Source of the DNA: CAZOSF01 sp964582415
GTDB lineage: Bacteria; Bacteroidota; Bacteroidia; Flavobacteriales; Flavobacteriaceae
Assembly: GCA_964582415.1 (NCBI GenBank)
Contig: CAZOSF010000003.1
Location: forward strand, 1 to 64,000
Direction: 5' to 3'
Length of the DNA: 64,000 nt
The notes below the pieces were generated by a model, which saw only the letters and a program-made list of their open reading frames with translations, ran no database searches and was not told where the DNA came from. The translations under genes were made by a program, and so were the position numbers. Shown piece by piece: positions 1-7,266 of this stretch (positions within the stretch are counted from its first letter, which is position 1; every line of letters begins with the position of its first letter).

Positions 1-53
1 AACACGTCTGATTTTGGTTCAGAAGAGTCTAGGTTCGAGCCCTAGTGGGCCAA
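1..53 (+). tRNA. tRNA-Gln (anticodon TTG), 5' part cut off by window edge
   Basis: The 3' two thirds of a tRNA can be folded. An anticodon stem TCTGA (7-11) pairs with TCAGA (19-23) around a 7-base loop whose central triplet (14-16) is TTG, which reads Gln codons CAA/CAG. A 5-base variable loop (24-28) follows. The T arm is CTAGG-TTCGAGC-CCTAG (29-45). The acceptor 3' strand TGGGCCA (46-52) and discriminator A (53) complete it. CCA is not fully encoded. The D arm and 5' acceptor strand lie outside the window. Confidence 0.85.
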
Positions 54-57
54 CAAC

Positions 58-91
58 AAAAAAAACCACAGCATTGCGCTGTGGTTTTTTT
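58..91 (+). terminator. Intrinsic terminator after tRNA-Gln
   Basis: The 8-bp stem ACCACAGC (65-72) / GCTGTGGT (78-85) has a 5-base loop and is followed by a T run (85-91). It also has an A run on the 5' side. It sits just behind the tRNA 3' end. Confidence 0.85.
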
Positions 92-709
92 GTTGGTTGT
101 CGGTTCTCCGTACTCCGTTGTCGGTTTCGATCCCCAGTTCCTTAGAATCGTTCAAATTCCTTGCCCACTGTTTGTGGGTGGTTGTTCGGAGGATTTCGTT
201 ATTTGAGTTTACGAAATCCTCTGAACTTTCCGTTTCCCATTGAAAAAAAACCTGGGTTTGTTTCTCGGTTGTCCGTCCTCGGTTCTCGGTTGACGGTTGA
301 CTTTGACTGTTGACTTCACTTGTCGCTTACTTCTTGATACAAATCGCTTGCAGTGATTCACTCGAAGTGACAAGCGGATTGCGACTTTTGGCTTTAAGGA
401 TGTCTCTGCTAGGTTTTAAAAGTTTGCTTCGGTCGCCGCAGGCTCCCCTGCCTCATACCTTCGGTACGTAAACCCGGCAGGCAGGCTCGCAATAACGAGC
501 TCTGATGATTCAGTGAAACACGGTCATTGTGAACCCTTTGGGTGAAGCATTCTTTGCTTTTTTTGTAACCCCCCTAAAATTGTGTCTGTCTTGACTCTTG
601 ATTCTTGCCTCTAGACTCATGATTCTTGCCTCTAGACTCCTGCCTTCGGCAGGCAAGCTTCACTCCTCATGCACCCAATTGTTAATTACTCATTGTTCAT
701 TGCTAATTG
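92..709. other. Gene-free intergenic region with degenerate repeats
   Basis: About 620 bp hold no convincing gene. They contain repeated variants of GGTTGTCGGTTCTC (about 93-125 and 260-300), one copy of a dispersed repeat (395-564), a direct repeat GATTCTTGCCTCTAGACTC (about 600-640), and palindromes of the CTGCCTTCGGCAG type (about 642-655). This looks like the eroded repeat debris often seen between genes in Flavobacteriaceae. No promoter for a gene in this stretch is evident. Confidence 0.7.
395..564 (+). repeat. Dispersed intergenic repeat, copy 1
   Basis: This block matches the reverse complement of 4336-4472. Shared words in the same order are TAAGG, CTGCTA, GTTTTAAAAGTTT, CTTCG, CTCGCAA, TGATTCA, AACACGGTCATT, GAAGCA and a closing CTTTTTTT. 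Relative to copy 2, this copy carries about 45 extra bases (about 445-490) with CCTGCC/GGCAGG palindromic ends. No open reading frame is associated. The function is unknown. Confidence 0.7.
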
Positions 710-1669
710 TCAATCGTTCGCCGCTCGCTCTAATCGGTCGTTGATCGTTTTGCCGAGTCCGTGATCGGGAAAACGCTCGGCCACAATAAGGTCTAAATCC
801 AGCCGATCCAGCTTGTGCAGGGCACTGTAGAGATTGGCAGCAGCTTCTTTTAAATTGCCAGTAGGAGATAAAATTACAGTGTGAATGTTGGCATTGGAAT
901 AGACCTCCCCAGTAAATTTCAACACCCCAACTGTGTCGTTCTGATGTATTTGCAGAAAAGGGGGAAGAGCCTCCACCAAATACATCTTTGTTCGGGGAGA
1001 ATAATGCTTGGCCAACATGCCCGGGGCCTCTGGTGCATTTTCCTTTTTGTTATTCACCGTCACTTTTCCGATGACGCGTTCGATATCCTCCAGCGCTAGG
1101 GACCCGAATCGGTACACTACTACTTCTTCTCCATCGAAACCCACTATGGTCGATTCCAGTCCGCTCTTGCATTCACCTCCTTCCAATACCATAGGAATAG
1201 CCTCTTTAAAATAATCTTCCACATGGGCGGCAGTGGTTGGACTGATTCTATTGAACGGGTTCGCGCTAGGGGCGGCAAGGGGAAATGGTAACTGCTTCAG
1301 CAATTCCAGTGTTACTGGATGATTGGGAATTCGAATGGCTACAGAATCTTTTCCCGCTGTTACAAGGTTGGGAACCGAGATTTTTTTCTTCAAAATGAGC
1401 GTCAACGGACCTGGCCAGAAATGTTGGGCTAGCATTCTGGCCTTTTCTGGAAATTCTGCCACGACACCCTCTAATTGTTCAATTGAATGTAAATGCACAA
1501 TCAAAGGATTAAATAAAGGCCTTTGCTTTACCTCAAAAATCTTTCGAATGGCCCCCACATCATAAATGTTCCCCGCCAAACCATACACAGTCTCGGTGGG
1601 GATCGCCACTACTGCCCCTTCCATTAATAGTGCTGCTGCTTTTGAAATATCCTTGGAAATAATCGTCAT
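710..1669 (-). CDS. sua5: L-threonylcarbamoyladenylate synthase, two-domain Sua5 type
   Basis: Makes threonylcarbamoyl-AMP from threonine, bicarbonate and ATP, the first step of tRNA t6A37 modification in the cytoplasm. The 319-residue protein has a YrdC domain over about residues 1-200, with the typical start AIPTETVYGLAGN, a KQRP segment, SANPFNRISPT and ESTIVGF. A linker leads to the Sua5 C-terminal domain (about 220-319), which begins near APGMLAKHYSP. The length fits Sua5 rather than the short TsaC form. The ATG start is preceded by a minus-strand TACTTTTG promoter element. The downstream-pathway partner tsaB lies at 60314, far away in the same window. Monocistronic as far as can be seen. 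Confidence 0.93.
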   Translation of the reverse strand: MTIISKDISKAAALLMEGAVVAIPTETVYGLAGNIYDVGAIRKIFEVKQRPLFNPLIVHLHSIEQLEGVVAEFPEKARMLAQHFWPGPLTLILKKKISVPNLVTAGKDSVAIRIPNHPVTLELLKQLPFPLAAPSANPFNRISPTTAAHVEDYFKEAIPMVLEGGECKSGLESTIVGFDGEEVVVYRFGSLALEDIERVIGKVTVNNKKENAPEAPGMLAKHYSPRTKMYLVEALPPFLQIHQNDTVGVLKFTGEVYSNANIHTVILSPTGNLKEAAANLYSALHKLDRLDLDLIVAERFPDHGLGKTINDRLERAAND

Positions 1670-1710
1670 ATTAGTAACCTTCTCGATTAAAAGTTAATCC
1701 CTCGGGAGTG

Positions 1711-1718
1711 CAAAAGTA
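1711..1718 (-). promoter_or_regulatory. Candidate -7 element for sua5
   Basis: On the minus strand this reads TACTTTTG, matching the Bacteroidota -7 consensus TAnnTTTG, 42 bases before the sua5 ATG. No clear -33 TTG was identified. Confidence 0.45.
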
Positions 1719-1878
1719 AGACATTGAAGGGAAAAAAGATGTGCAAGGGAAATGGCGTAGGTAATGAATTTCTAGAGGCGAAAGAACAAGGATGGATTTT
1801 TTATAAACTGGCGACCACGGCTTTCTAAATCCTTAAATTTCAGCTACCTTTACAGCTATTGAATTTCAAATAAAAATC

Positions 1879-3522
1879 ATGAAAAAAATACTGCTTCTTA
1901 TTATGACCTTTGCGGTTGTAATAGCTTGTAAAAACGATGGTAAACAAATGGAAGAAAACCAAGAACCCCAAATGACAGCCATTCAAAAGGACTTGAGTAA
2001 ATATGTGAGTGTGGTGCTCACCACTGAATTGAGTCAACTTACCGAAAACCAGCGACAAATACTGCCCATTTTGATATTGGCCGCCAATAAGATGAATGAT
2101 TTATTTTGGTACGAAGCCTACGGCGATAAAGAAGCTTTGTTAAGCACCATTACGGATTCCGATACACGGGCCTATGTGAACATCAATTATGGTCCTTGGG
2201 ACCGTTTGGCCGGAAATAAGCCCTTTATTGAAGGTGTTGGGGAAAAACCAAAAGGGGCCAATTTCTATCCCACGGATATGACCAAGGAGGAATTTGAAGC
2301 TTCCACAGCCGAGGGGCTTTCCAGTCTGTACACTTTTGTGAGACGGGATGAACAAGGCGCACTTTATGCGATTCCGTATCATAAACAATTCGAAAATGAA
2401 ATTAAAGAGGTGTCCGATTTGCTTTTACAAGCAGCTACTTTAGCTGAAGATGAAGGTCTTAAAAATTATCTGGAATTGCGGGCACAAGCATTGCTTACAG
2501 ATGATTATCAAGCCAGTGATATGGCCTGGATGGACATGAAAAACAATGTACTGGATATTGTTATTGGACCTATTGAAACCTATGAAGACCAATTGTATGG
2601 GAACAAGGCCGCACATGAAGGTTATGTGTTGATCAAGGACATGGAGTGGAGCGAAAAATTAGCTAAATTCAGTGCCTTTTTACCAGAACTTCAGGAAGGA
2701 TTGCCCGTTGAAGAAGCTTATAAAATGGAAAAACCTGGTACCGATTCCGATTTAAATGCATACGATGTTGTGTTTTATGCGGGGGATTGCAATTCAGGGG
2801 GGAAGACCATTGCGATTAATCTACCAAACGACGAGGAGGTACAACTTCAAAAAGGAACCCGTAGGTTACAGCTAAAAAATGCTATGCGCGCCAAATTCGA
2901 TAAAATAATGGTGCCAATCTCCGAAGTGCTTATCGATGAAAGTCAGCGGCAGCACCTAACCTTCGATGCCTTTTTTGCCAACACGATGTTCCACGAAGTG
3001 GCGCACGGATTGGGAATCAAAAATACCATTAACGGAAAAGGAACCGTTCGCCAAGCCCTTCAGGAACATGCCAGTGCCTTGGAAGAGGGAAAAGCGGATA
3101 TTTTGGGCTTGTATATGGTGGAACAATTGCATAAGAAGGGTGAGATCAGTGGCGAATTGAAAGACAATATGGTCACATTCATGGCGGGTATTTTCCGTTC
3201 CGTGCGTTTCGGAGCCTCCAGTGCCCACGGCAAAGCCAACATGATTCGCTTTAATTTCTTTAAGGAAAAAGGTGCTTTTAGTCGAAATGAAGACGGGACA
3301 TATAAAGTAAACTTTGAAAAAATGCAGCAAGCTATGGAGGAACTCTCCAATCTTATTTTGAAGTTACAGGGAGATGGAGACTATGATGGAGTGGCTGCCT
3401 TAGTGAAAGAAAAAGGGGTGATTTCTGAAGAATTGCAAGCCGACCTCGACCGTTTAAGTGCGTCCAATATTCCAGTGGATGTCGTGTTCGAACAAGGAAT
3501 CGAGATTCTGGGAGTGGATTAA
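1879..3522 (+). CDS. M49 (dipeptidyl-peptidase III)-like zinc peptidase, lipoprotein
   Basis: 547 residues. The N-terminus is a lipoprotein signal (MKKILLLIMTFAVVIAC, lipobox Cys about residue 17) followed by a charged linker, so it is probably membrane-anchored in the periplasm or at the surface. The zinc site shows HEVAH at residues 372-376 and an EEGKAD segment at 402-407. The second segment matches the EECRAE-type motif of M49, so the fold is assigned to the DPP III family. Classic DPP III has a six-residue HEXXGH, whereas here the motif is a five-residue HEXXH. The substrate is probably peptides, which is inference. It stands alone and ends at a bidirectional terminator facing ferritin. 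Confidence 0.75.
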   Translation: MKKILLLIMTFAVVIACKNDGKQMEENQEPQMTAIQKDLSKYVSVVLTTELSQLTENQRQILPILILAANKMNDLFWYEAYGDKEALLSTITDSDTRAYVNINYGPWDRLAGNKPFIEGVGEKPKGANFYPTDMTKEEFEASTAEGLSSLYTFVRRDEQGALYAIPYHKQFENEIKEVSDLLLQAATLAEDEGLKNYLELRAQALLTDDYQASDMAWMDMKNNVLDIVIGPIETYEDQLYGNKAAHEGYVLIKDMEWSEKLAKFSAFLPELQEGLPVEEAYKMEKPGTDSDLNAYDVVFYAGDCNSGGKTIAINLPNDEEVQLQKGTRRLQLKNAMRAKFDKIMVPISEVLIDESQRQHLTFDAFFANTMFHEVAHGLGIKNTINGKGTVRQALQEHASALEEGKADILGLYMVEQLHKKGEISGELKDNMVTFMAGIFRSVRFGASSAHGKANMIRFNFFKEKGAFSRNEDGTYKVNFEKMQQAMEELSNLILKLQGDGDYDGVAALVKEKGVISEELQADLDRLSASNIPVDVVFEQGIEILGVD

Positions 3523-3582
3523 TTTGTAAAGAGTAAAGCGTAAGGCGAAAAGCGGTTTCCGGGCAGGATGTCAGGTCGAGCT

Positions 3583-3612
3583 GTCACCTCGAGCGGAGTC
3601 GAGCGGTGAGAC
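3583..3612. repeat. Small palindromic intergenic element (CTCGAGCGGAGTCGAG type)
   Basis: GTCACCTCGA (3583-3592) and TCGAGCGGTGAGAC (3599-3612) form an imperfect hairpin around GCGGAG. It resembles short palindromic repeats scattered in Flavobacteriaceae intergenic DNA. Only one copy is clear in this window. Confidence 0.4.
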
Positions 3613-3638
3613 CTACCTTAATGGAATCCTCTTACCAT

Positions 3639-3674
3639 AAAAAACCCCGAAAGGATTTCCTTTCGGGGTTTTTT
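3639..3674. terminator. Bidirectional terminator between peptidase and ferritin genes
   Basis: AAAACCCCGAAAGG and CCTTTCGGGGTTTT form a long near-perfect hairpin with A and T runs on both sides. It serves the convergent peptidase (+) and ferritin (-) genes. Confidence 0.9.
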
Positions 3675-3691
3675 GCGAGAGTCGGAATCCC

Positions 3692-4204
3692 TTAATGACT
3701 TTGAGATTCTATAAAGCCTTCAATATCCCTATCGAAGATGTAGTAGCCCGCATTGTTATCTCCGATGATATTCAATTTATCCAAAAGGGTGCGTGCCGTG
3801 GCTTCCTCTTCCAATTGTTCGGTGACATACCACTGCATAAAATTGTTGGTGTTGTAGTCTTTCAACTTTAGGCATTCATCAATAATCCCATTAATGTTTT
3901 GGGTAACGGCAACTTCACTATCCAAGAATCGTTGGAATAGGGCATTCAATGATTTATAGCTTTGGTCTGGCTGATCCAAGCCTGGAATAATGGCCGTACC
4001 CCCTCGTTCGTTCACGAACTTCACAAGTTTTAGCATATGTTCCCGCTCTTCTTCCGATTGGGCAAAAAAGAAATTGGCCACCCCATTAAATCCCTGGGAA
4101 TCGGCCCAAGAAGCCATTGCCATGTACTGTACGGAAGCCATCGCTTCAATTTTAATCTGCTCGTTTAATAGTTTTTCAATGGATTTGTGCATACTCATTT
4201 TCAT
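3692..4204 (-). CDS. ftnA: Bacterial non-heme ferritin
   Basis: Iron-storage protein (170 aa), normal length for FtnA, forming a 24-subunit cage in the cytoplasm. Visible ferroxidase residues are E20, Y27, E53 and H56 (in EEEREH), with further acidic positions in EQLEEEATA (about 132-140). No heme-binding Met of bacterioferritin was evident. Three possible ATG codons lie in the first five residues, so the exact start is uncertain by four residues. It heads a minus-strand stretch with Dps and UspA genes but is separated from them by a gene-free region, so it is probably its own transcript. Confidence 0.93.
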   Translation of the reverse strand: MKMSMHKSIEKLLNEQIKIEAMASVQYMAMASWADSQGFNGVANFFFAQSEEEREHMLKLVKFVNERGGTAIIPGLDQPDQSYKSLNALFQRFLDSEVAVTQNINGIIDECLKLKDYNTNNFMQWYVTEQLEEEATARTLLDKLNIIGDNNAGYYIFDRDIEGFIESQSH

Positions 4205-4513
4205 TACAAATTTGAAGGGTTATTACGCTCCTTTAAAGATACCAACTTATTTGTTTATTTCATAGAGTTGTGTTGAGGTGTTTATGCGTTAAGTTGATTA
4301 TTTGTCGAGTTGTTTGGATAGGAGAAGCTTAAAGCAAAAAAAAGCTAAGATTGCTTCTCCGCCTTAGGCGGATTCGAAATGACCGTGTTCCAATGAATCA
4401 GTAGCACCCGTCTTTGCGAGGAGGCCATAGGCCGACGAAGTAAACTTTTAAAACTTAGCAGTAGTACCCTTAAAGAATAAGCCGACAACTGACAACCGAA
4501 AACAGACAGCCAT
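4205..4513. other. Gene-free intergenic region with repeat debris
   Basis: Just over 300 bp upstream of ferritin contain no convincing gene. They hold repeat copy 2 (4336-4472), a GCCTTAGGCGG palindrome near 4361, and GACAACTGACAACCGAAAAC-like debris (about 4483-4505) that is the inverted counterpart of words in 92-300. The ferritin promoter must lie near 4205-4300, but no good consensus was found. Confidence 0.6.
4336..4472 (-). repeat. Dispersed intergenic repeat, copy 2 (inverted)
   Basis: The reverse complement of this segment aligns in order with 395-564 over blocks such as GTTTTAAAAGTTT and AACACGGTCATT. It lacks the palindromic insert of copy 1. There is no ORF. The two copies flank the sua5/peptidase/ferritin block in opposite orientation. 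Confidence 0.7.
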
Positions 4514-4544
4514 AAAAAAACCCGAGCAGTGCTCGGGTTTTTTT
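4514..4544 (-). terminator. Terminator of the small envelope-protein operon
   Basis: CCCGAGC (4521-4527) / GCTCGGG (4531-4537) with a 3-base loop and A/T runs on both sides. It lies directly at the stop codon of the minus-strand gene ending at 4543. Confidence 0.85.
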
Positions 4545-4761
4545 ACTTCGTAAGCCTTCCGATGAGGTAACTAACCCCAAAACGAAGCACCTTGGTAACA
4601 ATGGGCTTGGAAAACAAACTTCCCGTCCATTCGTGTTCCAGTTGATAATACTGATTTTTGATTTGTTCTTGGGCAATCTGTCGCTCAAGATCCTTTTGCT
4701 TCAGTGCCAGTTCAATCTCTTCAAGTGAATTATAGCTCATAGGATCAAAAGTATTTGGCAC
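4543..4761 (-). CDS. Small conserved protein of unknown function (72 aa)
   Basis: 72 residues. The N-terminal half is charged and helical (SLEEIELALKQKDLERQIAQ), probably a short coiled coil. The C-terminal part is basic and mildly hydrophobic, ending FGVSYLIGRLTK. No family is recognised with certainty; it may belong to one of the small Flavobacteriaceae DUF families that travel with holin-X and YtxH proteins. It overlaps the preceding holin-like gene by 17 bases, which supports a real, co-translated gene. Terminator immediately downstream. Confidence 0.65.
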   Translation of the reverse strand: MPNTFDPMSYNSLEEIELALKQKDLERQIAQEQIKNQYYQLEHEWTGSLFSKPIVTKVLRFGVSYLIGRLTK

Positions 4762-5077
4762 TCATTTGGCGAATGATATAGCGTTCAATACGCTTTCGCA
4801 TTAAATAAGCAATTAAGGTGAGTAGGAGGAAGAATCCTCCCATGATTAAGAATCCTAGTACCCAGCTATCAAGCATCGCCCCTATCCAGAGTGCAGCGGC
4901 TATCGAAAGAAAGCCCATCGCGATGATGGCAAAAACTCCTACAAGGGTTTTTTTTGCTACACTAGTGGATACAGCCGACGCTTGATAAAAAAACTTTAAT
5001 TGGGCATATTCATACTCTTTGGTAACATACTGCTGTATTAAGGCAGCACTGTCTTTAAAGTCTTTGGCTGGGTTCAT
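4745..5077 (-). CDS. Phage-holin-like (holin-X type) inner-membrane protein
   Basis: 110 residues with two central transmembrane helices (about 45-68 and 71-92) in a hairpin, an amphipathic N-terminus (IQQYVTKEYEYAQLKFFY) and a basic C-terminus (MRKRIERYIIRQ). This matches the layout of the small proteins called phage holin family or holin-X in Bacteroidota, which are chromosomal and not prophage-linked. It lies between YtxH and a 72-aa protein in a tight minus-strand operon. The role is unknown; the context suggests envelope stress. Confidence 0.7.
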   Translation of the reverse strand: MNPAKDFKDSAALIQQYVTKEYEYAQLKFFYQASAVSTSVAKKTLVGVFAIIAMGFLSIAAALWIGAMLDSWVLGFLIMGGFFLLLTLIAYLMRKRIERYIIRQMSAKYF

Positions 5078-5087
5078 CTAGGTTGTC

Positions 5088-5417
5088 TTAGTTCATTTTA
5101 ATTTTTTCATTTTCTTCTTTGAGCTTAGCCAACTTTTTTTCCAATGCGTCGATAACGTCGTCGGCTTTCAAGCTCATATGATCCACCATGCGATCCAATT
5201 CTTCTTTGAATTCGCCTTTTTTAGTGGTGAATAAATGGTTCAGCTGATCTTTCCATTCGTGGGTTTTTTCAACGATGGCATCAGTGGAATCTTCAACAGC
5301 TTCTTTAATTTTTCTACGTGTTTTAGATCCCTTGGCAGGGGCAAATAGAATACCCAAAGTGGCTCCTACTGCTACGCCTCCCAAAATTCCAGTAATCAAA
5401 TTTCTTGTGGTAGACAT
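5088..5417 (-). CDS. YtxH domain protein
   Basis: 109 residues. The N-terminus has a glycine-rich hydrophobic helix (ITGILGGVAVGATLGILFAP) followed directly by AKGSKTRRKIKEAV, the hallmark of YtxH/gas-vesicle-like small proteins. The rest is a long charged helix with coiled-coil character up to LAKLKEENEKIKMN. It is probably attached to the inner membrane. It is the first gene of the YtxH/holin/72-aa set, 10 bases ahead of the holin-like gene. YtxH relatives in other bacteria are general-stress proteins, which fits the neighbouring Dps. Confidence 0.8.
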   Translation of the reverse strand: MSTTRNLITGILGGVAVGATLGILFAPAKGSKTRRKIKEAVEDSTDAIVEKTHEWKDQLNHLFTTKKGEFKEELDRMVDHMSLKADDVIDALEKKLAKLKEENEKIKMN

Positions 5418-5469
5418 AATAATGTTTTTTAAAGTTTACTATTCAGTGTTCTTTTTGGTGAAGTGGTTC

Positions 5470-5985
5470 TTAGGAGGAAGCCACTTTTTCCAATTCAGTT
5501 CTTTTCAGTTTTTCCTTGCCGGATCGATTCCAGGCATTCAGCATCCAGGATTGTTTCTCCAAAGAGCGGATGTATCCACCCATCAGATCAACGGTTCCTT
5601 CATCGCCAGCCTTTTCAGCCCTATCCACTACTTCTTTCATTTGTTTCAGTAACAAACTGTGATTTTCAATTAGCACGGTTACCATTTCCTTGTCTTCCAA
5701 CAGTGAATTCACCTCTTCAATGGTAGCGATTTTAATGTAGTCACTAAATCTACTCACAGGGTGAAAACGCAGGGTAAGAATGCGTTCTGCAATCTCGTCT
5801 ATTTTGACGCGTGCATCACTATACAATTCCTCGAACTTCGCATGTAATTCGAAAAAATTTTCTCCCAGAATGTTCCAATGGAAATTTCGAAGGTTTTGAT
5901 AATAAATGTGATAGTCGGCTAGCAATGTGTTTAAAGACACCACTGTCGGCATTACCTTTTCATCTTGTGTCTGCAAATAATTCAT
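5470..5985 (-). CDS. dps: Dps-family DNA-protection ferritin
   Basis: 171 residues when started at MNYLQTQDEK. An upstream in-frame ATG at 6057 would add 24 non-conserved residues and is less likely. Dps stores iron and consumes hydrogen peroxide at an inter-subunit site. The site residues H36 (in FHWN), H48, D63 and E67 are all present with the exact canonical spacing (12, 15, 4). The dodecameric fold is inferred from the family. It lies upstream of the YtxH gene with a gap of about 50 bases, so it may share a transcript with the small envelope genes. The 235-bp gap upstream holds its promoter, which I could not pinpoint. Confidence 0.93.
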   Translation of the reverse strand: MNYLQTQDEKVMPTVVSLNTLLADYHIYYQNLRNFHWNILGENFFELHAKFEELYSDARVKIDEIAERILTLRFHPVSRFSDYIKIATIEEVNSLLEDKEMVTVLIENHSLLLKQMKEVVDRAEKAGDEGTVDLMGGYIRSLEKQSWMLNAWNRSGKEKLKRTELEKVASS

Positions 5986-6243
5986 CGTTTTGATTTTTGT
6001 GTTGTACTTCAGTTTGAACGTATTATTTTGGTGATTAACGCATCTACAAGGTACCACTCAAAACCAATTTAATTCAAATCTTTAACGGGGTTTAACCCTT
6101 TTTAAATCACACTTAACTTAAATTTTGTTAAAGAACGTTCAAAGCCTTAAATCCATTAACAGAAATGGAACAGGGTTGACAAATAAAGTTACGAAAAAAT
6201 CCTGTGGTTTCCTAATCGAATCCTCCATAATTATAAGATGTAA

Positions 6244-6271
6244 AAATAAAAAAGGGGAGCCGAGCTCCCCT
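6244..6271 (-). terminator. Terminator of the universal stress protein gene
   Basis: GGGGAGC (6254-6260) / GCTCCCC (6264-6270) with a CGA loop. Read on the minus strand it is followed by a T-rich tail. It sits just behind the stop of the gene at 6293. Confidence 0.85.
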
Positions 6272-6292
6272 TAATTTTCTTGTTTAGTGTTG

Positions 6293-7111
6293 TTATATTT
6301 TAAATGTGATCACCGGCATATTCGCATGGTTCACCAAATCTTCACTTATGCTTCCGTTGAAGAAATGGGCAATTCCTTTTCGTCCATGGGTGCTCATTCC
6401 AATAAGCTGTGCTTTAGTCTCCATAGCGAATCCTAGAATGCCTTTTTCAACTGAAAGATCATTGTAGATATTTAAGGTATAATTACTCAAGTTCATTCCT
6501 TTGACAAAAGCATCCATCATCTGTTTTGCTTCAGCGGAAGTTTTGAATCCACTTGGGGTATTGACGTACAATAGGTGAAGGGTGGCATCGAAACTCTCTG
6601 CAAAATCCTGTGCCTTCTTTAAAGTTGTTCGGCATTCCGGAGAGAAATCGGTCGCAAATACGAAATCCTTTATTTCGAACTCTGGGCGATCGTTCTTTAT
6701 GACCAATACCGGAATTTCGGAGGTGCGTACTACTTTCTCGGTATTACTTCCTATGAACATTTCCTTAAAGCCGCTCGCTCCGTGCGAACCCATAACAATC
6801 AAATCGATATTTTCCTTGCCAACGGCCTCATTGATATCGTCGTATAGCTCTCCTTGTCCGATTTTTGTGGTAACGTAGGCTTCATTGATAAAGGGTTTTT
6901 CCAGTAATTCACCAAACTGTTTTTCCGCTAATTTTACAAAATAAAGCGCCTCGGGCAAAGAGCCTTTGTCGGTAGTGGCGAGGTGTACCGGCATTTCCAT
7001 GGAATGGAGTATAGTAATCTTGCTGTCGTTTTTCTTGGCCAACTCGACGGCTACTTTCAAGGCATTCTCAGCCTGTTGGGAAAAATCGGTTGGGACTAAA
7101 ATTCGTTTCAT
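6293..7111 (-). CDS. Universal stress protein, two tandem UspA domains
   Basis: 272 residues, about twice the size of a single UspA. Domain 1 (about 1-140) starts MKRILVPTDFSQQAENAL and carries the ATP-binding signature GSHGASGFKEMFIGSNTEKV. Domain 2 (about 150-272) starts FVFATDFSPECRTTL and carries STHGRKGIAHFFNGSISEDL. Both have the G-x2-G-x9-G-S pattern or a close variant, so nucleotide binding is likely. It is a cytoplasmic stress-response protein of unknown exact role. Single-gene unit: divergent from rimP and ended by its own terminator. Confidence 0.92.
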   Translation of the reverse strand: MKRILVPTDFSQQAENALKVAVELAKKNDSKITILHSMEMPVHLATTDKGSLPEALYFVKLAEKQFGELLEKPFINEAYVTTKIGQGELYDDINEAVGKENIDLIVMGSHGASGFKEMFIGSNTEKVVRTSEIPVLVIKNDRPEFEIKDFVFATDFSPECRTTLKKAQDFAESFDATLHLLYVNTPSGFKTSAEAKQMMDAFVKGMNLSNYTLNIYNDLSVEKGILGFAMETKAQLIGMSTHGRKGIAHFFNGSISEDLVNHANMPVITFKI

Positions 7112-7196
7112 AGGTTTGGGTTAGATGTTTGTAAGGGGCTGGAAATTACGAAAATTTCAACACCCCACCTTATTTTTATTATCAGAAAAATTATAG

Positions 7197-7204
7197 TATA
7201 TTTG
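7197..7204 (+). promoter_or_regulatory. Candidate -7 element for rimP-nusA-infB
   Basis: TATATTTG fits TAnnTTTG and lies 63 bases before the rimP ATG. It is inside the divergent intergenic region shared with the stress-protein gene. No clean -33 TTG is visible. Confidence 0.5.
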
Positions 7205-7228
7205 CATCGAATTAATGGTAACCAATGT

Positions 7229-7254
7229 GAGGGGACGAAAAGTCCCCTCTTTTT
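7229..7254 (+). terminator. Leader terminator/attenuator hairpin upstream of rimP
   Basis: A perfect 8-bp stem GAGGGGAC (7229-7236) / GTCCCCTC (7242-7249), loop GAAAA, is followed by TTTTT (7250-7254). It lies between the candidate promoter and the rimP start (7267). No plus-strand gene upstream needs termination here, because the neighbour upstream is divergent. On the minus strand there is no T tail. Attenuation of the operon, possibly NusA-dependent, is inferred. Confidence 0.75.
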
Positions 7255-7266
7255 ATAGCCTAAATT

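Noticed and set aside
92..709. A possible small RNA or gene in the 600-bp stretch after tRNA-Gln
   Set aside because: Only degenerate repeats were seen, with no convincing promoter-terminator pair. I annotated it as repeat debris instead.
881..1565. Short plus-strand open frames opposite sua5
   Set aside because: The minus-strand Sua5 protein has complete family motifs throughout; the plus frames show no conserved sequence.
4745..5077. Prophage remnant, because of the holin-like protein
   Set aside because: No other phage gene lies near; the operon with YtxH and the Dps context fits a chromosomal envelope or stress gene.
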